Shown here in pieces: positions 29,688 through 39,776 of a stretch of 64,000 nucleotides of DNA. Source of the DNA: Shinella curvata (GTDB taxonomy: Bacteria; Pseudomonadota; Alphaproteobacteria; Rhizobiales; Rhizobiaceae). The position numbers were made by a program, and so were the translations under genes. Location of the stretch: assembly GCF_022899935.1 (NCBI RefSeq), contig NZ_JALJCJ010000006.1, forward strand, positions 248,001 through 312,000, in the 5' to 3' direction. The notes under the pieces are model-generated. The model searched no databases. It saw nothing but the letters and a program-made list of their open reading frames with translations, and was not told the DNA's origin. Numbering within the stretch: position 1 is the stretch's first letter; each line of letters opens with the position of its first letter.

Positions 29688-30443
29688 ATGACTGACGTGT
29701 TAACTCAACCCCGGCCGATCCGCCTCAAGGGGCGCTCCTTCCTTGCGCTCGCATTGACCCCAGAGCTGCCCGTCCAGGACTGGCTGGTGCGGCTCGACGA
29801 TCTGGCCGCCCGTTCGGCCGGGTTCTTCCTTCGCCGGCCCGTTGTGCTCGATGTCGATGGCCTCGATATCGACCGTCAGGAACTGCGCGATCTCGTCAGC
29901 GAACTCTCGACCCGCAATGTGCGCGTCATGGGCATCGAGGGCGCCCGCACCTCGCAGCTTGGCCCCGACATGCCGCCCGCCATGACCGACGGCCGCCCGG
30001 CCGCCGATTTCGAGGCACCTGCGGAAGAGGAGAAGGCAGCCACCGGTAAGGCGAAATCGGCCGAACCGGTCCAGACCGCCATGGTCGAGCCGGTCGTCAC
30101 CCCGGCCACCGTCACGCCGTCGCTCGTCGTCTCGCGGCCGGTGCGTTCGGGACAGTCGATCTTCTTCCCGGAAGGCGACGTCACCATCATCGGCTCGGTC
30201 GCCTCGGGCGCGGAAGTCGTCGCCGGCGGCTCGATCCACGTCTATGGCCCGCTGCGCGGCCGCGCCATGGCCGGCACGACCGGCAATGCCAGCGCCCGCA
30301 TCTTCTGCCGCAAGCTGGAAGCGGAACTCATTGCCATCGACGGCTTCTACAAGACGGCCGACGACATGGAAGAGACCCTGCGCGGCAAGCCGGCGCAGAT
30401 CTGGCTCGAAGGCGAAAAAATCACGGCCGCGACACTCGGCTGA
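29688..30443 (+). CDS. minC: Septum-site determining protein MinC
   Basis: A 251-residue MinC. The N-terminal FtsZ-interacting domain (RPIRLKGRSFLALALTPEL) is joined by a Pro/Ala/Glu-rich linker (about residues 100-145) to the C-terminal beta-helical domain (DVTIIGSVASGAEVVAGGSI; HVYGPLRGRAMAG), which binds MinD. It inhibits Z-ring assembly away from midcell. I chose the ATG where family similarity starts; an upstream ATG at 29640 would place the CtrA box partly inside the gene. First gene of minCDE. Confidence 0.93.
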   Translation: MTDVLTQPRPIRLKGRSFLALALTPELPVQDWLVRLDDLAARSAGFFLRRPVVLDVDGLDIDRQELRDLVSELSTRNVRVMGIEGARTSQLGPDMPPAMTDGRPAADFEAPAEEEKAATGKAKSAEPVQTAMVEPVVTPATVTPSLVVSRPVRSGQSIFFPEGDVTIIGSVASGAEVVAGGSIHVYGPLRGRAMAGTTGNASARIFCRKLEAELIAIDGFYKTADDMEETLRGKPAQIWLEGEKITAATLG

Positions 30444-30471
30444 ACAGAATTCCCAACCACTGGAGAGGTAC

Positions 30472-31287
30472 ATGGGTAAGGTAATCGTTGTCACATCGGG
30501 CAAGGGCGGCGTCGGCAAGACGACGTCGTCGGCAGCCCTCGGCGCCGCGCTGGCGCAGAATGGCGAAAAGGTCGTGGTCGTGGATTTCGACGTCGGCCTG
30601 CGCAATCTCGATCTCGTCATGGGCGCCGAGCGCCGCGTCGTCTATGACCTCGTCAACGTCATCCAGGGCGAAGCCAAGCTCACCCAGGCGCTGATCCGCG
30701 ACAAGCGCGTCGAGACGCTCTACCTGCTGCCGGCCTCCCAGACACGCGACAAGGACAACCTCACGCCTGAGGGCGTCGAGAAGGTCATTGCAGCGCTGAA
30801 GAACGCCTTCGACTGGGTGATCTGCGACAGCCCGGCCGGCATCGAACGCGGCGCAACGCTTGCCATGCGCCATGCCGATATCGCCATCGTCGTGACCAAC
30901 CCGGAAGTGTCGTCGGTTCGCGACTCTGACCGCATCATCGGCCTGCTCGATTCCAAGACGCTGAAGGCGGAAAACGGCGAGCGCGTCGAAAAGCACCTGC
31001 TGCTCACCCGCTACGACGCCGTGCGCGCTGAGCGCGGCGACATGCTGAAGGTCGACGACGTGCTGGAAATCCTCTCCATCCCGCTGCTCGGCATCATTCC
31101 CGAGAGCATGGACGTGCTGCGCGCCTCCAACGTCGGCGCCCCCGTGACGCTCGCCGATACCCGCAGCGCCCCGGCGCTCGCCTATTTCGAAGCGACCCGT
31201 CGCCTGAAGGGTGAAAACCTGCCGATCACCATTCCCGGCGACAAGCGCGGATTCTTCGGCAAGATCTTCGGAAGGAAGGCGGCATGA
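30472..31287 (+). CDS. minD: Septum-site determining ATPase MinD
   Basis: A 271-residue ParA/MinD ATPase with the deviant Walker A SGKGGVGKTT at residues 9-18, the MinD switch VVDFDVGLRNLDL, and a C-terminal amphipathic membrane-targeting helix ending GFFGKIFGRKAA. It binds the membrane with ATP, recruits MinC and is released by MinE. GGAGAGG precedes the ATG. The stop overlaps the minE start (ATGA). Confidence 0.96.
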   Translation: MGKVIVVTSGKGGVGKTTSSAALGAALAQNGEKVVVVDFDVGLRNLDLVMGAERRVVYDLVNVIQGEAKLTQALIRDKRVETLYLLPASQTRDKDNLTPEGVEKVIAALKNAFDWVICDSPAGIERGATLAMRHADIAIVVTNPEVSSVRDSDRIIGLLDSKTLKAENGERVEKHLLLTRYDAVRAERGDMLKVDDVLEILSIPLLGIIPESMDVLRASNVGAPVTLADTRSAPALAYFEATRRLKGENLPITIPGDKRGFFGKIFGRKAA

Positions 31288-31547
31288 ACCTGTTCCGCTT
31301 CTTTTCCAAGGGCCAGTCGGCACCGGCCGCCCGCGAGCGGTTGCAGGTGCTGCTCGCCCATGAGCGCGCCGCCACCGGCGACATCGATCTTGTCAACAAG
31401 CTGCGCGACGAAATCCTGAAGGCGATTTCCAAGCACATGCAGGTCGACGACGAGAAGGTTTCGATCAAGATGGAGCGCGGGGCACAAGTCTCGACGCTTG
31501 CCGTCGACATCGAGATCCCGTTCGACGCCGGCAAGAAGGCCGCCTGA
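31284..31547 (+). CDS. minE: Cell division topological specificity factor MinE
   Basis: An 87-residue MinE: N-terminal membrane/MinD-interacting stretch MNLFRFFSKGQSAPAARERL, then the dimerisation domain with VDIEIPF near the end. It stimulates MinD ATP hydrolysis and sets the division site. Normal length, translationally coupled to minD. Confidence 0.95.
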   Translation: MNLFRFFSKGQSAPAARERLQVLLAHERAATGDIDLVNKLRDEILKAISKHMQVDDEKVSIKMERGAQVSTLAVDIEIPFDAGKKAA

Positions 31548-31666
31548 TCGACCACAGCTTCAACCGCCGCGCCTATGCGGCGATGGGCAACCCCGAAGAA
31601 GGACCCAGCCGACCACCGGTCTCCCACAAGGAGGCACACGCCAAAACCACTGAAAAGGAGAGTGTC

Positions 31667-31855
31667 ATGAGCCGTCTAGCGTTACTGGAAAGACTGAAGG
31701 TCGCCCAGCAGATGCCCAAATATCAGGGCCGTGACATCACCACGATCAGCGCCATCCTCTCCAATCAGGCGCTGGCACGGCATGTGGAGGTGTGCGAGCA
31801 GGCAGCGGGCATCGTGCAGCAACCGGCGGGCGATACCGCCCGGCAACAGGCTTAG
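31667..31855 (+). CDS. Small hypothetical protein after minE
   Basis: A 62-residue protein (MSRLALLERLKVAQQMPKYQ start) with AAAAGGAGAG 6 nt before the ATG and a textbook terminator 10 nt after its stop. Those two signals make it a likely real gene, read either from the min promoter or from its own in the 119-nt gap. It is mostly helical by composition, with no membrane segment. I do not recognise the family. Confidence 0.6.
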   Translation: MSRLALLERLKVAQQMPKYQGRDITTISAILSNQALARHVEVCEQAAGIVQQPAGDTARQQA

Positions 31856-31864
31856 GCATGGACA

Positions 31865-31896
31865 AACAACCCCGCTCATGCGGGGTTGTTGCTTTT
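31865..31896 (+). terminator. Rho-independent terminator
   Basis: An 11-bp perfect stem, AACAACCCCGC/GCGGGGTTGTT, with a TCAT loop is followed by GCTTTT. It lies between the min-side genes and the converging dctA end; the A-rich bases on the other side let it serve both directions in part. Confidence 0.85.
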
Positions 31897-31907
31897 CGGA
31901 CTCCGGA

Positions 31908-33239
31908 TCACTCGGCCGGCTGGAGGACCGGCGTCTCGACAAATGTCTCCGTGACGCCGCCATTCAATGCCGCATTCAGCTTTTCGACATCAAGTTCGTT
32001 TTCCCAGCGAGCGACGACGATCGTCGCGACTGCATTGCCGACAAAGTTGGTCAGTGCGCGGCATTCGGACATGAAGCGGTCGATGCCGAGGATCAGCGCC
32101 ATGCCGGCAACCGGTACGGAGGGCACGACCGAGAGGGTCGCAGCCAACGTGATGAAGCCCGCGCCGGTAATACCGGCAGCGCCCTTCGAACTCAGCATCG
32201 CGACGAGCAGCAAGAGGATCTGGTCGCCGATCGACAACGGGATATCGACAGCCTGCGCGATGAAGAGTGCTGCCAGCGTCATGTAGATGTTCGTGCCGTC
32301 GAGATTGAACGAATAGCCGGTGGGAATGACGAGGCCCACGACCGAGCGCTTGCAGCCGGCCTGCTCCATCTTCTGCATCAGACCCGGCAACGCCGCCTCG
32401 GAGGAAGAGGTGCCGAGGACCAGAAGCAGCTCCTCCTTGATGTAGCGGATGAGCGCTAGGATCGAGAAGCCGTTGTATTTTGCGACCGCCCCCAGCACCA
32501 CGAAAACGAAGAGGAACGCGGTGAGGTAGAAGGTGGCGATCAGGAAGGCGAGGTTGGCGACCGAGCCTATGCCGTATTTGCCGATGGTGAAGGCCATGGC
32601 GCCAAAGGCGCCGATCGGTGCCGCCTTCATGAGAATGGCGACCAGACGGAAGATCGGCGACGTCAGCGACTGCAGGAAATCGACGACGGGCCTGCCCTGC
32701 TCGCCGACCATGCCGAGCGCGATGCCGAAGAGCACCGAGAAGAACAGCACCTGCAGGATGTCTCCCTCGGCAAAAGCGCCGACGATGGTCTGCGGAATGA
32801 TGTTCATCAGGAAGCCGGTAATGGTCGATTCATGCGCTTTGGTGGCATAGGTCGCGACCGCGTCGGCATCGAGCGACGCCGGGTCGATATGCATGCCCGC
32901 TCCCGGCTGCACGACATTGGCGACGAGCATGCCGACCACGAGCGCCAGCGTCGAGAATGTGAAGAAGTAGATCATCGCCTTGCCGGCAACACGGCCGACC
33001 TTCTTCAGATCCGACATGCCGGCAATGCCGGTTGCAACGGTCAGGAAGATCACCGGGGCGATAATCATCTTGACGAGCTTGATGAAGGCATCGCCAAGCG
33101 GCTTCAGCCCGGCGCCGAAATCGGGATAGAAATGGCCGACAAGCATACCGGCGACGATGGCGACGATCACCTGGAAATAGAGGTGGGTGTAGAAAGGCTT
33201 CGGGTCACGCGTTTCCGTGACGGCGGACGAGATATGCAC
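31908..33239 (-). CDS. dctA: C4-dicarboxylate:H+ symporter DctA
   Basis: A 443-residue DAACS-family transporter for succinate, fumarate and malate, with about eight membrane segments. Landmarks are the serine-rich [13 protein letters not shown] hairpin and the [19 protein letters not shown] segment. It starts at GTG, 6 nt after AAGGAGG; the frame runs on upstream but would cross the sigma-54 promoter. It is divergent from dctBD, which switch it on when dicarboxylate is present. It is needed for symbiotic nitrogen fixation in rhizobia. Confidence 0.95.
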   Translation of the reverse strand: MHISSAVTETRDPKPFYTHLYFQVIVAIVAGMLVGHFYPDFGAGLKPLGDAFIKLVKMIIAPVIFLTVATGIAGMSDLKKVGRVAGKAMIYFFTFSTLALVVGMLVANVVQPGAGMHIDPASLDADAVATYATKAHESTITGFLMNIIPQTIVGAFAEGDILQVLFFSVLFGIALGMVGEQGRPVVDFLQSLTSPIFRLVAILMKAAPIGAFGAMAFTIGKYGIGSVANLAFLIATFYLTAFLFVFVVLGAVAKYNGFSILALIRYIKEELLLVLGTSSSEAALPGLMQKMEQAGCKRSVVGLVIPTGYSFNLDGTNIYMTLAALFIAQAVDIPLSIGDQILLLLVAMLSSKGAAGITGAGFITLAATLSVVPSVPVAGMALILGIDRFMSECRALTNFVGNAVATIVVARWENELDVEKLNAALNGGVTETFVETPVLQPAE

Positions 33240-33311
33240 GGCTTCCTCCTTTCGCACCCCAACCGGAAAACCGGCTCTTCCCGGGGTGACTTGCTGTAAC
33301 TGCGATAAGTT

Positions 33312-33329
33312 CAGCAAGCGGCGTGCCAA
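33312..33329 (-). promoter_or_regulatory. Sigma-54 promoter of dctA
   Basis: Read on the minus strand, TTGGCACGCCGCTTGCTG matches the -24/-12 consensus TGGCAC-N5-TTGC exactly. It lies about 73 bp before the dctA start, as expected for a DctD-activated gene. Confidence 0.9.
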
Positions 33330-33401
33330 GTGACAAAGCGCGAATTAAGCCTTTGCTATGATTGGCATATTTTTGAAATCACAGAATTCGGCGCCAGGAA
33401 T

Positions 33402-33439
33402 GTGCGGAAATTCGCACTATTCGCATTGAGAATAGTGCG
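33402..33439. promoter_or_regulatory. Tandem DctD activator sites
   Basis: Two overlapping inverted repeats lie 75-125 bp upstream of the sigma-54 promoter: GTGCG-N6-CGCAC (33402-33417) and the perfect 10-bp arms CGCACTATTC/GAATAGTGCG with a 7-nt spacer (33413-33439). Position and pairing fit cooperative DctD binding. They also lie within 60 bp of the dctB start and may affect it. Confidence 0.75.
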
Positions 33440-33460
33440 GCTTTATGCTCAAATCCAATC

Positions 33461-35302
33461 ATGGATGTGTTTTCGGCCAACCACAGGTCCGCGGACCTCT
33501 CCCGCTCGACACGTCGGCAGTGGTTTGCCTTCGCTGCCCTTCTCCTTGTCCTGTCGCTCGGCGCGCTTTATGCGGCTGGTCTCTATGGGCGGGCCACGGC
33601 GCTTTCATCCCTGGAGGAACAGGGACGAACCGAGGCGAACCTCAAGGTTGCCCTTCTGCGCGCCGTTCTCGAACGGCCACGCGCGCTGCCTTTCCTGCTT
33701 TCCCGCGACCGGGACGTCACGGATGCGCTGACGAACACCGCGGCCAGCAAACGTGAATTTCTCGACCGAAAGCTGGAGGAGCTCGTCACCGGCACGAGCG
33801 CGGCGGTGATCTACGTCATCGACACCAAAGGCGTCGCGGTCTCGGCCAGCAACTGGCGCGAGCCGACCAGTTTTGTCGGAAACGACTATTCCTTCCGCGC
33901 CTATTTTTCCCGCGCGATGAAAGACGGCACGGCGGAGCATTTCGCGCTCGGCTCGGTCAGCAAACGGCCCGGCCTTTACATCTCGCATCGGATCGGCCCG
34001 GCGGCCGCACCGCTCGGCGTGGTCGTCGTCAAGATGGAATTCGACCAGCTCGAAAAGGACTGGCACGAAACGCAGCGCCCTTCCTATGTGGTGGATGCCA
34101 ACCATGTCGTGCTGATCAGCAGCCTTCCGTCCTGGCGCTTCATGACCACCGAGCCGCTGCCGGCCGACAGCCTGGCTGCCATCCGCGAAAGCCTCCAGTT
34201 CGGCGAGGCGCCGCTCGCGCCGCTTCCCTTCGAAAAGCAGGCCGGGGACAATCTTCTTCGCGTCCTGCTGCCCGGCGGTGGCGCGCAGTCCTACCTGCGT
34301 ATCGCCGCCCCAGTCTCCACGACGCCGTGGCAGTTCGAATATCTCGTCCCGACGGGCGAGACCGTTGCCGCAGCCGTGCGCGAGATCCGGCTCCTGGCAC
34401 TTCTTCTGCTCGGCGCGATCAGCCTTGTCGCCGCATTCTGGCTGCGGCGCCGCCAGAGGGCGTTCGCCAATATGGCGCACGAACAGACAGCACGCGAGGA
34501 ACTCGAGCGACGTGTCGCCGAGCGGACGCAAGATCTGAGCCTGGCACGCGACCGCCTCCAGGCCGAGATCGCCGACCACCGGGAGACCGAGACAAAACTT
34601 CAGTTCGTGCAACAGGATCTGGTGCAGGCAAACCGGCTTGCCATCCTCGGCCAGGTCGCGGCCGGCGTGGCGCATGAAATCAACCAGCCGCTCGCCACCA
34701 TTCGCGCCTATGCCGACAATGCGAAAGTGTTCCTCGGCCGCAGCAAACCCGAGCCCGCTCTCGAAAATCTCGACCACATCGCCGGCCTGACGGACCGCAT
34801 CGCCACCATCACGGAAGACCTCAAGGCACTGGCGCGCAAGGGCCGCACCGCCGAGGAGCCGGTCGCCGTGCGCGAGGTCATCGACGGAGCGGTCCTCCTG
34901 CTGCGCAGCCGCTTCACCGGCCGGCTGGAGCGGCTCGTCATCGCGCCCTTGCCAGCGGATCTTCGCGTTCGCGGCAACCGGCTGCGGCTGGAACAGGTGC
35001 TGATCAACCTCTTCCAGAACGCGCTGGAAGCCGTCGAACTCCGCGCCGACGGTCGCGTCGACGTCATCGTGGAAGTCCAGGAGCGCATCGTGTCGATTAC
35101 CGTTAGCGACAATGGCCCCGGCCTGTCGGACGCGATCCTCACCCAGCTCTTCGAGCCCTTCAACACCTCGAAAGAAAAGGGCCTGGGGTTGGGTCTCGTC
35201 ATCGCCAAGGACATCGTTTCCGACTATGGCGGGCAATTGGAGGTCGAGAGCGATTCCGGCGGTGCCAGCTTCCGTATCCATCTCAGAAAGGTGGACGAAT
35301 GA
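33461..35302 (+). CDS. dctB: C4-dicarboxylate sensor histidine kinase DctB
   Basis: A 613-residue membrane kinase: membrane segment 1 near residues 24-45, a periplasmic PDC/PAS-type sensor to about 305, membrane segment 2 ([17 protein letters not shown]), a coiled-coil linker, then HisKA with the H-box [18 protein letters not shown] and an ATPase domain with N-box [12 protein letters not shown] and GLGLGL. It senses external dicarboxylates and phosphorylates DctD. No good ribosome-binding site precedes the ATG. It overlaps dctD by 4 nt. Confidence 0.95.
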   Translation: MDVFSANHRSADLSRSTRRQWFAFAALLLVLSLGALYAAGLYGRATALSSLEEQGRTEANLKVALLRAVLERPRALPFLLSRDRDVTDALTNTAASKREFLDRKLEELVTGTSAAVIYVIDTKGVAVSASNWREPTSFVGNDYSFRAYFSRAMKDGTAEHFALGSVSKRPGLYISHRIGPAAAPLGVVVVKMEFDQLEKDWHETQRPSYVVDANHVVLISSLPSWRFMTTEPLPADSLAAIRESLQFGEAPLAPLPFEKQAGDNLLRVLLPGGGAQSYLRIAAPVSTTPWQFEYLVPTGETVAAAVREIRLLALLLLGAISLVAAFWLRRRQRAFANMAHEQTAREELERRVAERTQDLSLARDRLQAEIADHRETETKLQFVQQDLVQANRLAILGQVAAGVAHEINQPLATIRAYADNAKVFLGRSKPEPALENLDHIAGLTDRIATITEDLKALARKGRTAEEPVAVREVIDGAVLLLRSRFTGRLERLVIAPLPADLRVRGNRLRLEQVLINLFQNALEAVELRADGRVDVIVEVQERIVSITVSDNGPGLSDAILTQLFEPFNTSKEKGLGLGLVIAKDIVSDYGGQLEVESDSGGASFRIHLRKVDE

Positions 35303-36654
35303 TCACGCCCGTTCTTCTCATCGACGACGACAAACCGCTGCTGCGCGCCACGGCACAGACGCTGGAACTCGCCGACTTCGCCGTCAAGGCCCTCAGCTCC
35401 GCACCCGAAGCCCTGGCGCTTCTTGGTGCGGATTTCTCCGGCGTCGTCGTCTCCGACATCCGCATGCCGGGCATGGACGGCCTCCAGCTCTTCGAGCGCA
35501 TCCGCCAGATCGACGCGGAAATTCCCGTCATCCTCGTCACCGGCCACGGCGACGTTCCCACAGCCGTAAAGGCTATTCAGGATGGTGCCTACGACTTCAT
35601 CGCCAAACCCTTCGCCGCCGAACGACTGATCCAGTGTGTGCACAGAGCGGCGGAAAAACGCGGCCTTGTGCTGGAGAACCGCCGCCTTCGCGACGCCGCC
35701 CGACAGGCGGAGGACGATTTCCCCCTGATCGGCCAGACACCCGTGATGGATCGCCTGCGCCAGACGCTCCGCCAGATCGCCGATACCGATGTCGATGTGC
35801 TGGTGACCGGCGAAACGGGTAGCGGGAAAGAAGTCGTGGCGCGCCTGCTGCATGGCTGGAGCCGGCGCGCGAAGGGTAATTTCGTGGCGCTCAATTGCGG
35901 CGCCCTGCCCGAGCAGGTCATCGAGAGCGAACTCTTCGGCCACGAGCCCGGCGCCTTTACCGGCGCGCAGAAGAAACGCATCGGCCGCATCGAGCATTCG
36001 AGCGGCGGCACGCTCTTCCTCGACGAGCTGGAGAGCATGCCGCTCTCGACCCAGGTCCAGTTGCTGCGTGTGCTGGAAATGCGCGAGGTAACGCCGCTTG
36101 GCACCAACGAGGTGCGCCCCGTCGATATCCGCATCGTTGCGGCCGCCAAGGTCGATCTTGCCGATCCAGAACAGCGCAGGGCATTCCGCGAGGATCTCTA
36201 TTACCGCCTCAACGTCGTCTCTCTCACCATCCCGCCGCTGCGCGAACGGCGCGACGACATCCCGCTGCTCTTCAGTTATTTCGCCGAACGCGCCGCCCGG
36301 CGTTTTCAACGTGCGGCACCGACGCTGTCGGGCGGCATCCTGCGCCACCTGCGCGATCACAACTGGCCGGGCAACGTGCGGGAACTCTCCCACTTCGCCG
36401 AACGCGCCGTGCTCGGCATGATGCCACCGACTGCCACATCAACGACACCTTCCGCAAGGGCACCGGAAACCGCCTCGCTCCCCGAAAGGCTGGAGCGGCT
36501 GGAAGCGGACATCATTCGCGAAACGCTCACCACCCATGGCGGCAACGTGCAGGAAACGATCGCAGCGCTCGGTATTCCAAGAAAAACCTTCTATGACAAA
36601 CTCCAGCGTCACGGCATCGTCAGGAAGGACTTTTCCGCAAGCGATGATCCCTAG
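35299..36654 (+). CDS. dctD: Sigma-54-dependent response regulator DctD
   Basis: A 451-residue NtrC-family activator: receiver domain with phosphorylatable Asp in [10 protein letters not shown] (about residue 53), AAA+ domain with Walker A GETGSGKE, the sigma-54-contacting [16 protein letters not shown] loop and Walker [11 protein letters not shown], then a Fis-type helix-turn-helix ([20 protein letters not shown]). It activates dctA from the inverted repeats upstream of the sigma-54 promoter. Arranged as in other rhizobia. Confidence 0.95.
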   Translation: MITPVLLIDDDKPLLRATAQTLELADFAVKALSSAPEALALLGADFSGVVVSDIRMPGMDGLQLFERIRQIDAEIPVILVTGHGDVPTAVKAIQDGAYDFIAKPFAAERLIQCVHRAAEKRGLVLENRRLRDAARQAEDDFPLIGQTPVMDRLRQTLRQIADTDVDVLVTGETGSGKEVVARLLHGWSRRAKGNFVALNCGALPEQVIESELFGHEPGAFTGAQKKRIGRIEHSSGGTLFLDELESMPLSTQVQLLRVLEMREVTPLGTNEVRPVDIRIVAAAKVDLADPEQRRAFREDLYYRLNVVSLTIPPLRERRDDIPLLFSYFAERAARRFQRAAPTLSGGILRHLRDHNWPGNVRELSHFAERAVLGMMPPTATSTTPSARAPETASLPERLERLEADIIRETLTTHGGNVQETIAALGIPRKTFYDKLQRHGIVRKDFSASDDP

Positions 36655-36776
36655 GCATCCCTCTCCGGCACCATCCGGGCCCCCAGGCTTCCCGATGGTT
36701 GCCGACAGGAAACAGCGGGACGTACTGTGCGTTCCTCTCGCAACCGCTTATGCCGCTTCACCTTTCCGGATATCCC

Positions 36777-37313
36777 ATGCTGACGCTGACACCTTTCACG
36801 CCCGCGCATTTCAACCTGCTGCTCGACTGGTTCCCGACCCATACCGAACTCGTACAATGGGGCGGACCGCTTCTGGAGTTTCCGCTGTCGCGGGATCAAC
36901 TGGAAGGCATGCTGGCGGAAAGCAGGTCCAATCCCCCGGCGCGACTGTGCTGGATGGCCGAGAGCGAAGGCACCATCGTCGGTCATGTCCAGCTTGGCTT
37001 CGACTGGCGCAACGGAAACGCCCTGCTTTCGCGCGTCGCCATCGCACCCGACATGAGGGGCCGGCATCTGGCTTCACCGCTGATTGCCCTTGCGATCGAA
37101 AAGGCATTCCATTTCGAGAGGATGGAGCGGCTGGAACTGAACGTCTACACCTGGAACACGCCGGCCATACGGACCTACGAACGATCGGGCTTCGTCCTGG
37201 AAGGAGTGCGCAGAGCCTCCGCACTTGTCGATGGCACGCGTTGGGACACGGCCATGATGAGCCTGCTGCGGCGAGACCTCACCGATCGGCAATCAACGGC
37301 CGAAGACGACTGA
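36777..37313 (+). CDS. GNAT-family N-acetyltransferase
   Basis: A 178-residue GCN5-related acetyltransferase with the acetyl-CoA loop VAIAPDMRGRHLASPL and the C-terminal NVYTWNTPAIRTYERSGF motif of the RimJ/RimL-like branch. The acceptor is unknown. It stands alone between dctD and a converging MCP-like gene. The chosen ATG has no strong ribosome site, but the fold starts here. Confidence 0.8.
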   Translation: MLTLTPFTPAHFNLLLDWFPTHTELVQWGGPLLEFPLSRDQLEGMLAESRSNPPARLCWMAESEGTIVGHVQLGFDWRNGNALLSRVAIAPDMRGRHLASPLIALAIEKAFHFERMERLELNVYTWNTPAIRTYERSGFVLEGVRRASALVDGTRWDTAMMSLLRRDLTDRQSTAEDD

Positions 37314-37362
37314 ACCCGGAAACGCGAGGGGTCTTGCAAGCGCTCTCCCCACTCGACGGCGG

Positions 37363-39099
37363 TCAGAACAGCGCGTCGTCGAAGAGATCGTCGTCACTCA
37401 TGGCGGCAGATTGCGCGGCCGGCATCTCGGCCATCCCGCCGAAGACGCGCATATGGATCTCGCGTTCTGAGGCCATGGTATAGACACGGGCAATACGGTT
37501 GCCGACATCGGACATCGCCTCTTCGAGGCCGGCCGTGTCGAGCATCTCATGATCGATGAGGGTACCGGCACTGGCCGCGCAGTCGGCAAGGACGTCGCCG
37601 AGTTCGGCGTTGAAGTCGAGGCCGGCAATGGTCCTTCCGGCCTTGGCGGAGACGTCGGCGCCGCAATCGCGCAGCGCCGCCATATCCTCCTCCATGCGGT
37701 CGCCCGCGCGGCGGATATGCCCGAGCACCTCTTCGAGATGGGCGTCGAGCGAGTCACCGGCCGTATTGCCCGTCTCACCAAGCTTGCCGGCATCGCCTTC
37801 CAGAGAGCGCAATGCGGTGAGAATGCGTTCGGCCGTCTCGTCCAGCTGGGCGGAGAAGGTGCGCAGTTCCGCAGTCACTACATTGATCGCCCGTCCTTCT
37901 TCCCCCAGCTTGCTGCAACGCAGGTTGGTGTTGAGAGCCATGTAGTGGATGTCGGTGCGAACCAGCTGGATTGTCTTCACGCCCTTCAGCAACTCCTGCA
38001 CGGTCTCCACCGTGCTCGAACCCAGCGCATTCGCCTTGCCGGCCGCCTCCTCGATCTCGCGCACGACGGCGCGCGCCGCATCGATATCGGCCTCCAGCGT
38101 GCGCATGGCGCGGTCGGCCGAGAGGCCGTCTGTCGAATCCATGTCGCCGTAGAGCGCCATCAGTCCATCGATATCAGCCCCAAAACTGCGGATCGTACCG
38201 ACGACGGTCTTGCATTCGCGGCCGAAGTCGCTGGCGATCTCGACAAGCTGGTCGCGCACGAGATGCCGCACGAGCGTGGTGAGGCGCCCGGCCTCTTCTT
38301 CGGTCAGCGTGGCGGTCGCGAGATACTCTTCCAGAAACGTGAAGGCCGACTGGCAATGTTCGATGCGCTGGCGCGTGATATCGCCGATCTGCATCGAGGA
38401 GAGCGTGGTTGCGACCTTCGTCTGCACCAGGCGCGCAGAACTGCCGACCTTGCCGGCGAGCTGTGAAAGATGCCTGCGTTGGGCGGTGAGTTCCCGCGCA
38501 TTGCGCGAGAGATTGCCGGCGATGTCGGGCACGCTGCGGCGGAAGCGCTCCAGTGCTTCACCGCCCCCCGCCGAAGCCGCGTCGATCACGCTGCCAAGCG
38601 TGCCGATCTTCGCACCGAGCGCATTGACTTCGCGCGTGCCGAACTGGATACGCTCGAGGATCTCCTCCGCGAAGCCGGAAAAATCCGGAATGGCGGCGCC
38701 GGTGATCTTGGCCGTCGTCGCAAAGGTGCGCAGATAGCGCAACGTCTCCTGCATGTCCGCGATACAGGTGCCGAGCGACTTTTCCGTCACCGCGACGCTG
38801 GCGAGGCGCTGCTGGCGCATATCCTCTATGGCAGGCAGGGCCGTCAGCCGATCGACCGTCGCGACCAGTCGGCCGATCGTCGTCTCGGCGGTCTCGTCGT
38901 CGAGAGAGCGTGACAGGTTCTCCAGCGATGCAACCAGACGGTTCAGGACGTCGAGTACCGCGAGCAGCACCACCCCGCCATCGAGGAAGCGCTGTTCGAT
39001 ACGCGAACGAGCCCCTTCGAGACGCGAAACGAGCTCCCCCTCGGCCGTCTGCCGCTCAACGCGGACTGCGTTCGCTGTTCCTGACACGCTATACCCCAC
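37363..39099 (-). CDS. Soluble MCP-like chemotaxis signalling protein with degenerate tip
   Basis: A protein of about 578 residues with no membrane segment and long helical, coiled-coil composition. Near residue 400 it has ALNTNLRCSKLGEEGRAINV, recognisably the MCP hairpin-tip region (normally [20 protein letters not shown]) but with altered core residues. The C terminus is acidic (DDDLFDDALF). It is divergent from the chemotaxis operon. It could be a cytoplasmic receptor, an array scaffold or a decoy. The start is unsure: no ATG exists near the beginning, so I chose a GTG; a TTG 12 codons earlier is the alternative. Confidence 0.65.
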   Translation of the reverse strand: MGYSVSGTANAVRVERQTAEGELVSRLEGARSRIEQRFLDGGVVLLAVLDVLNRLVASLENLSRSLDDETAETTIGRLVATVDRLTALPAIEDMRQQRLASVAVTEKSLGTCIADMQETLRYLRTFATTAKITGAAIPDFSGFAEEILERIQFGTREVNALGAKIGTLGSVIDAASAGGGEALERFRRSVPDIAGNLSRNARELTAQRRHLSQLAGKVGSSARLVQTKVATTLSSMQIGDITRQRIEHCQSAFTFLEEYLATATLTEEEAGRLTTLVRHLVRDQLVEIASDFGRECKTVVGTIRSFGADIDGLMALYGDMDSTDGLSADRAMRTLEADIDAARAVVREIEEAAGKANALGSSTVETVQELLKGVKTIQLVRTDIHYMALNTNLRCSKLGEEGRAINVVTAELRTFSAQLDETAERILTALRSLEGDAGKLGETGNTAGDSLDAHLEEVLGHIRRAGDRMEEDMAALRDCGADVSAKAGRTIAGLDFNAELGDVLADCAASAGTLIDHEMLDTAGLEEAMSDVGNRIARVYTMASEREIHMRVFGGMAEMPAAQSAAMSDDDLFDDALF

Positions 39100-39449
39100 T
39101 TTCAAGAAACCCTGATCGAACCGTAGGGGGAACAATGTAACGCGCAGTAAATTCGCATTTCCTGATGTAGTAAATTACCCAATCCTGGAGGCTTCGTTGA
39201 GCACCACCCGTGGATGTATGCATCCCTAGAATTAGGGATTTATAAATAATATCACTAATGCCTAATTCTCATATAAATGTAGTTATATCATATAGATAAT
39301 AGAATATCCTACCGTTAGGGAAGCTGATGCATTCTGGCATTGCCAACCACCAATGGATGAATTTAGCAACCGTGGTTTACCGTTCATTAAGCCTGCCGGG
39401 GAATTCTGGCGCGGGGAATATTCCCCAGAAAACGTTTATCGGGATCCAC
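39100..39449. promoter_or_regulatory. AT-rich divergent chemotaxis promoter region
   Basis: 350 bp between the MCP-like gene and the STAS gene. The part from about 39220 to 39320 is strikingly AT-rich for this genome and holds CCCTAGAATTAGGG (5-bp arms). The perfect 14-bp palindrome GGGGAATATTCCCC at 39413-39426 lies 24 bp before the STAS start, a good operator candidate. No gene was seen. Confidence 0.55.
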
Positions 39450-39776
39450 ATGTCCTCCACCATGTCCGGTGACGCGTCGTTAACCTTACCAACTGCGCTT
39501 ACCATCAGAAATATATCAGCCGTTCGAGAACTTATCCTGGACAGTCTCAACAACAAATCGACGACAATACTTGACATCGACGGGGACGCGCAGGTCGATC
39601 TCAGCTTCGTCCAACTCGTGACGGCGGCGCGCAAGCAGGCGGAAGCACAGGCGGCCCGGCTTGTACTTGCCCGCCCCGCGGCAGGAGACCTTTACGACGT
39701 GCTGAAGCGTGGCGGATTTCTCGATGAGATGACGCCGGACGCCGCACATTTCTGGTTGCATCAGGAGAAAAATTGA
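39450..39776 (+). CDS. STAS-domain protein of the chemotaxis operon
   Basis: A 108-residue protein with the STAS fold pattern: TILDIDGDAQVDLSFVQLVT has the loop where anti-sigma antagonists carry a phosphorylatable Ser/Thr, here DLSF. It overlaps cheY (TGATG) and so is co-translated with the chemotaxis proteins. STAS proteins in such operons may act as phosphorylation-dependent switches for arrays or adaptation. I chose the ATG behind GGGA; the frame is open upstream through the palindrome. Confidence 0.72.
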   Translation: MSSTMSGDASLTLPTALTIRNISAVRELILDSLNNKSTTILDIDGDAQVDLSFVQLVTAARKQAEAQAARLVLARPAAGDLYDVLKRGGFLDEMTPDAAHFWLHQEKN

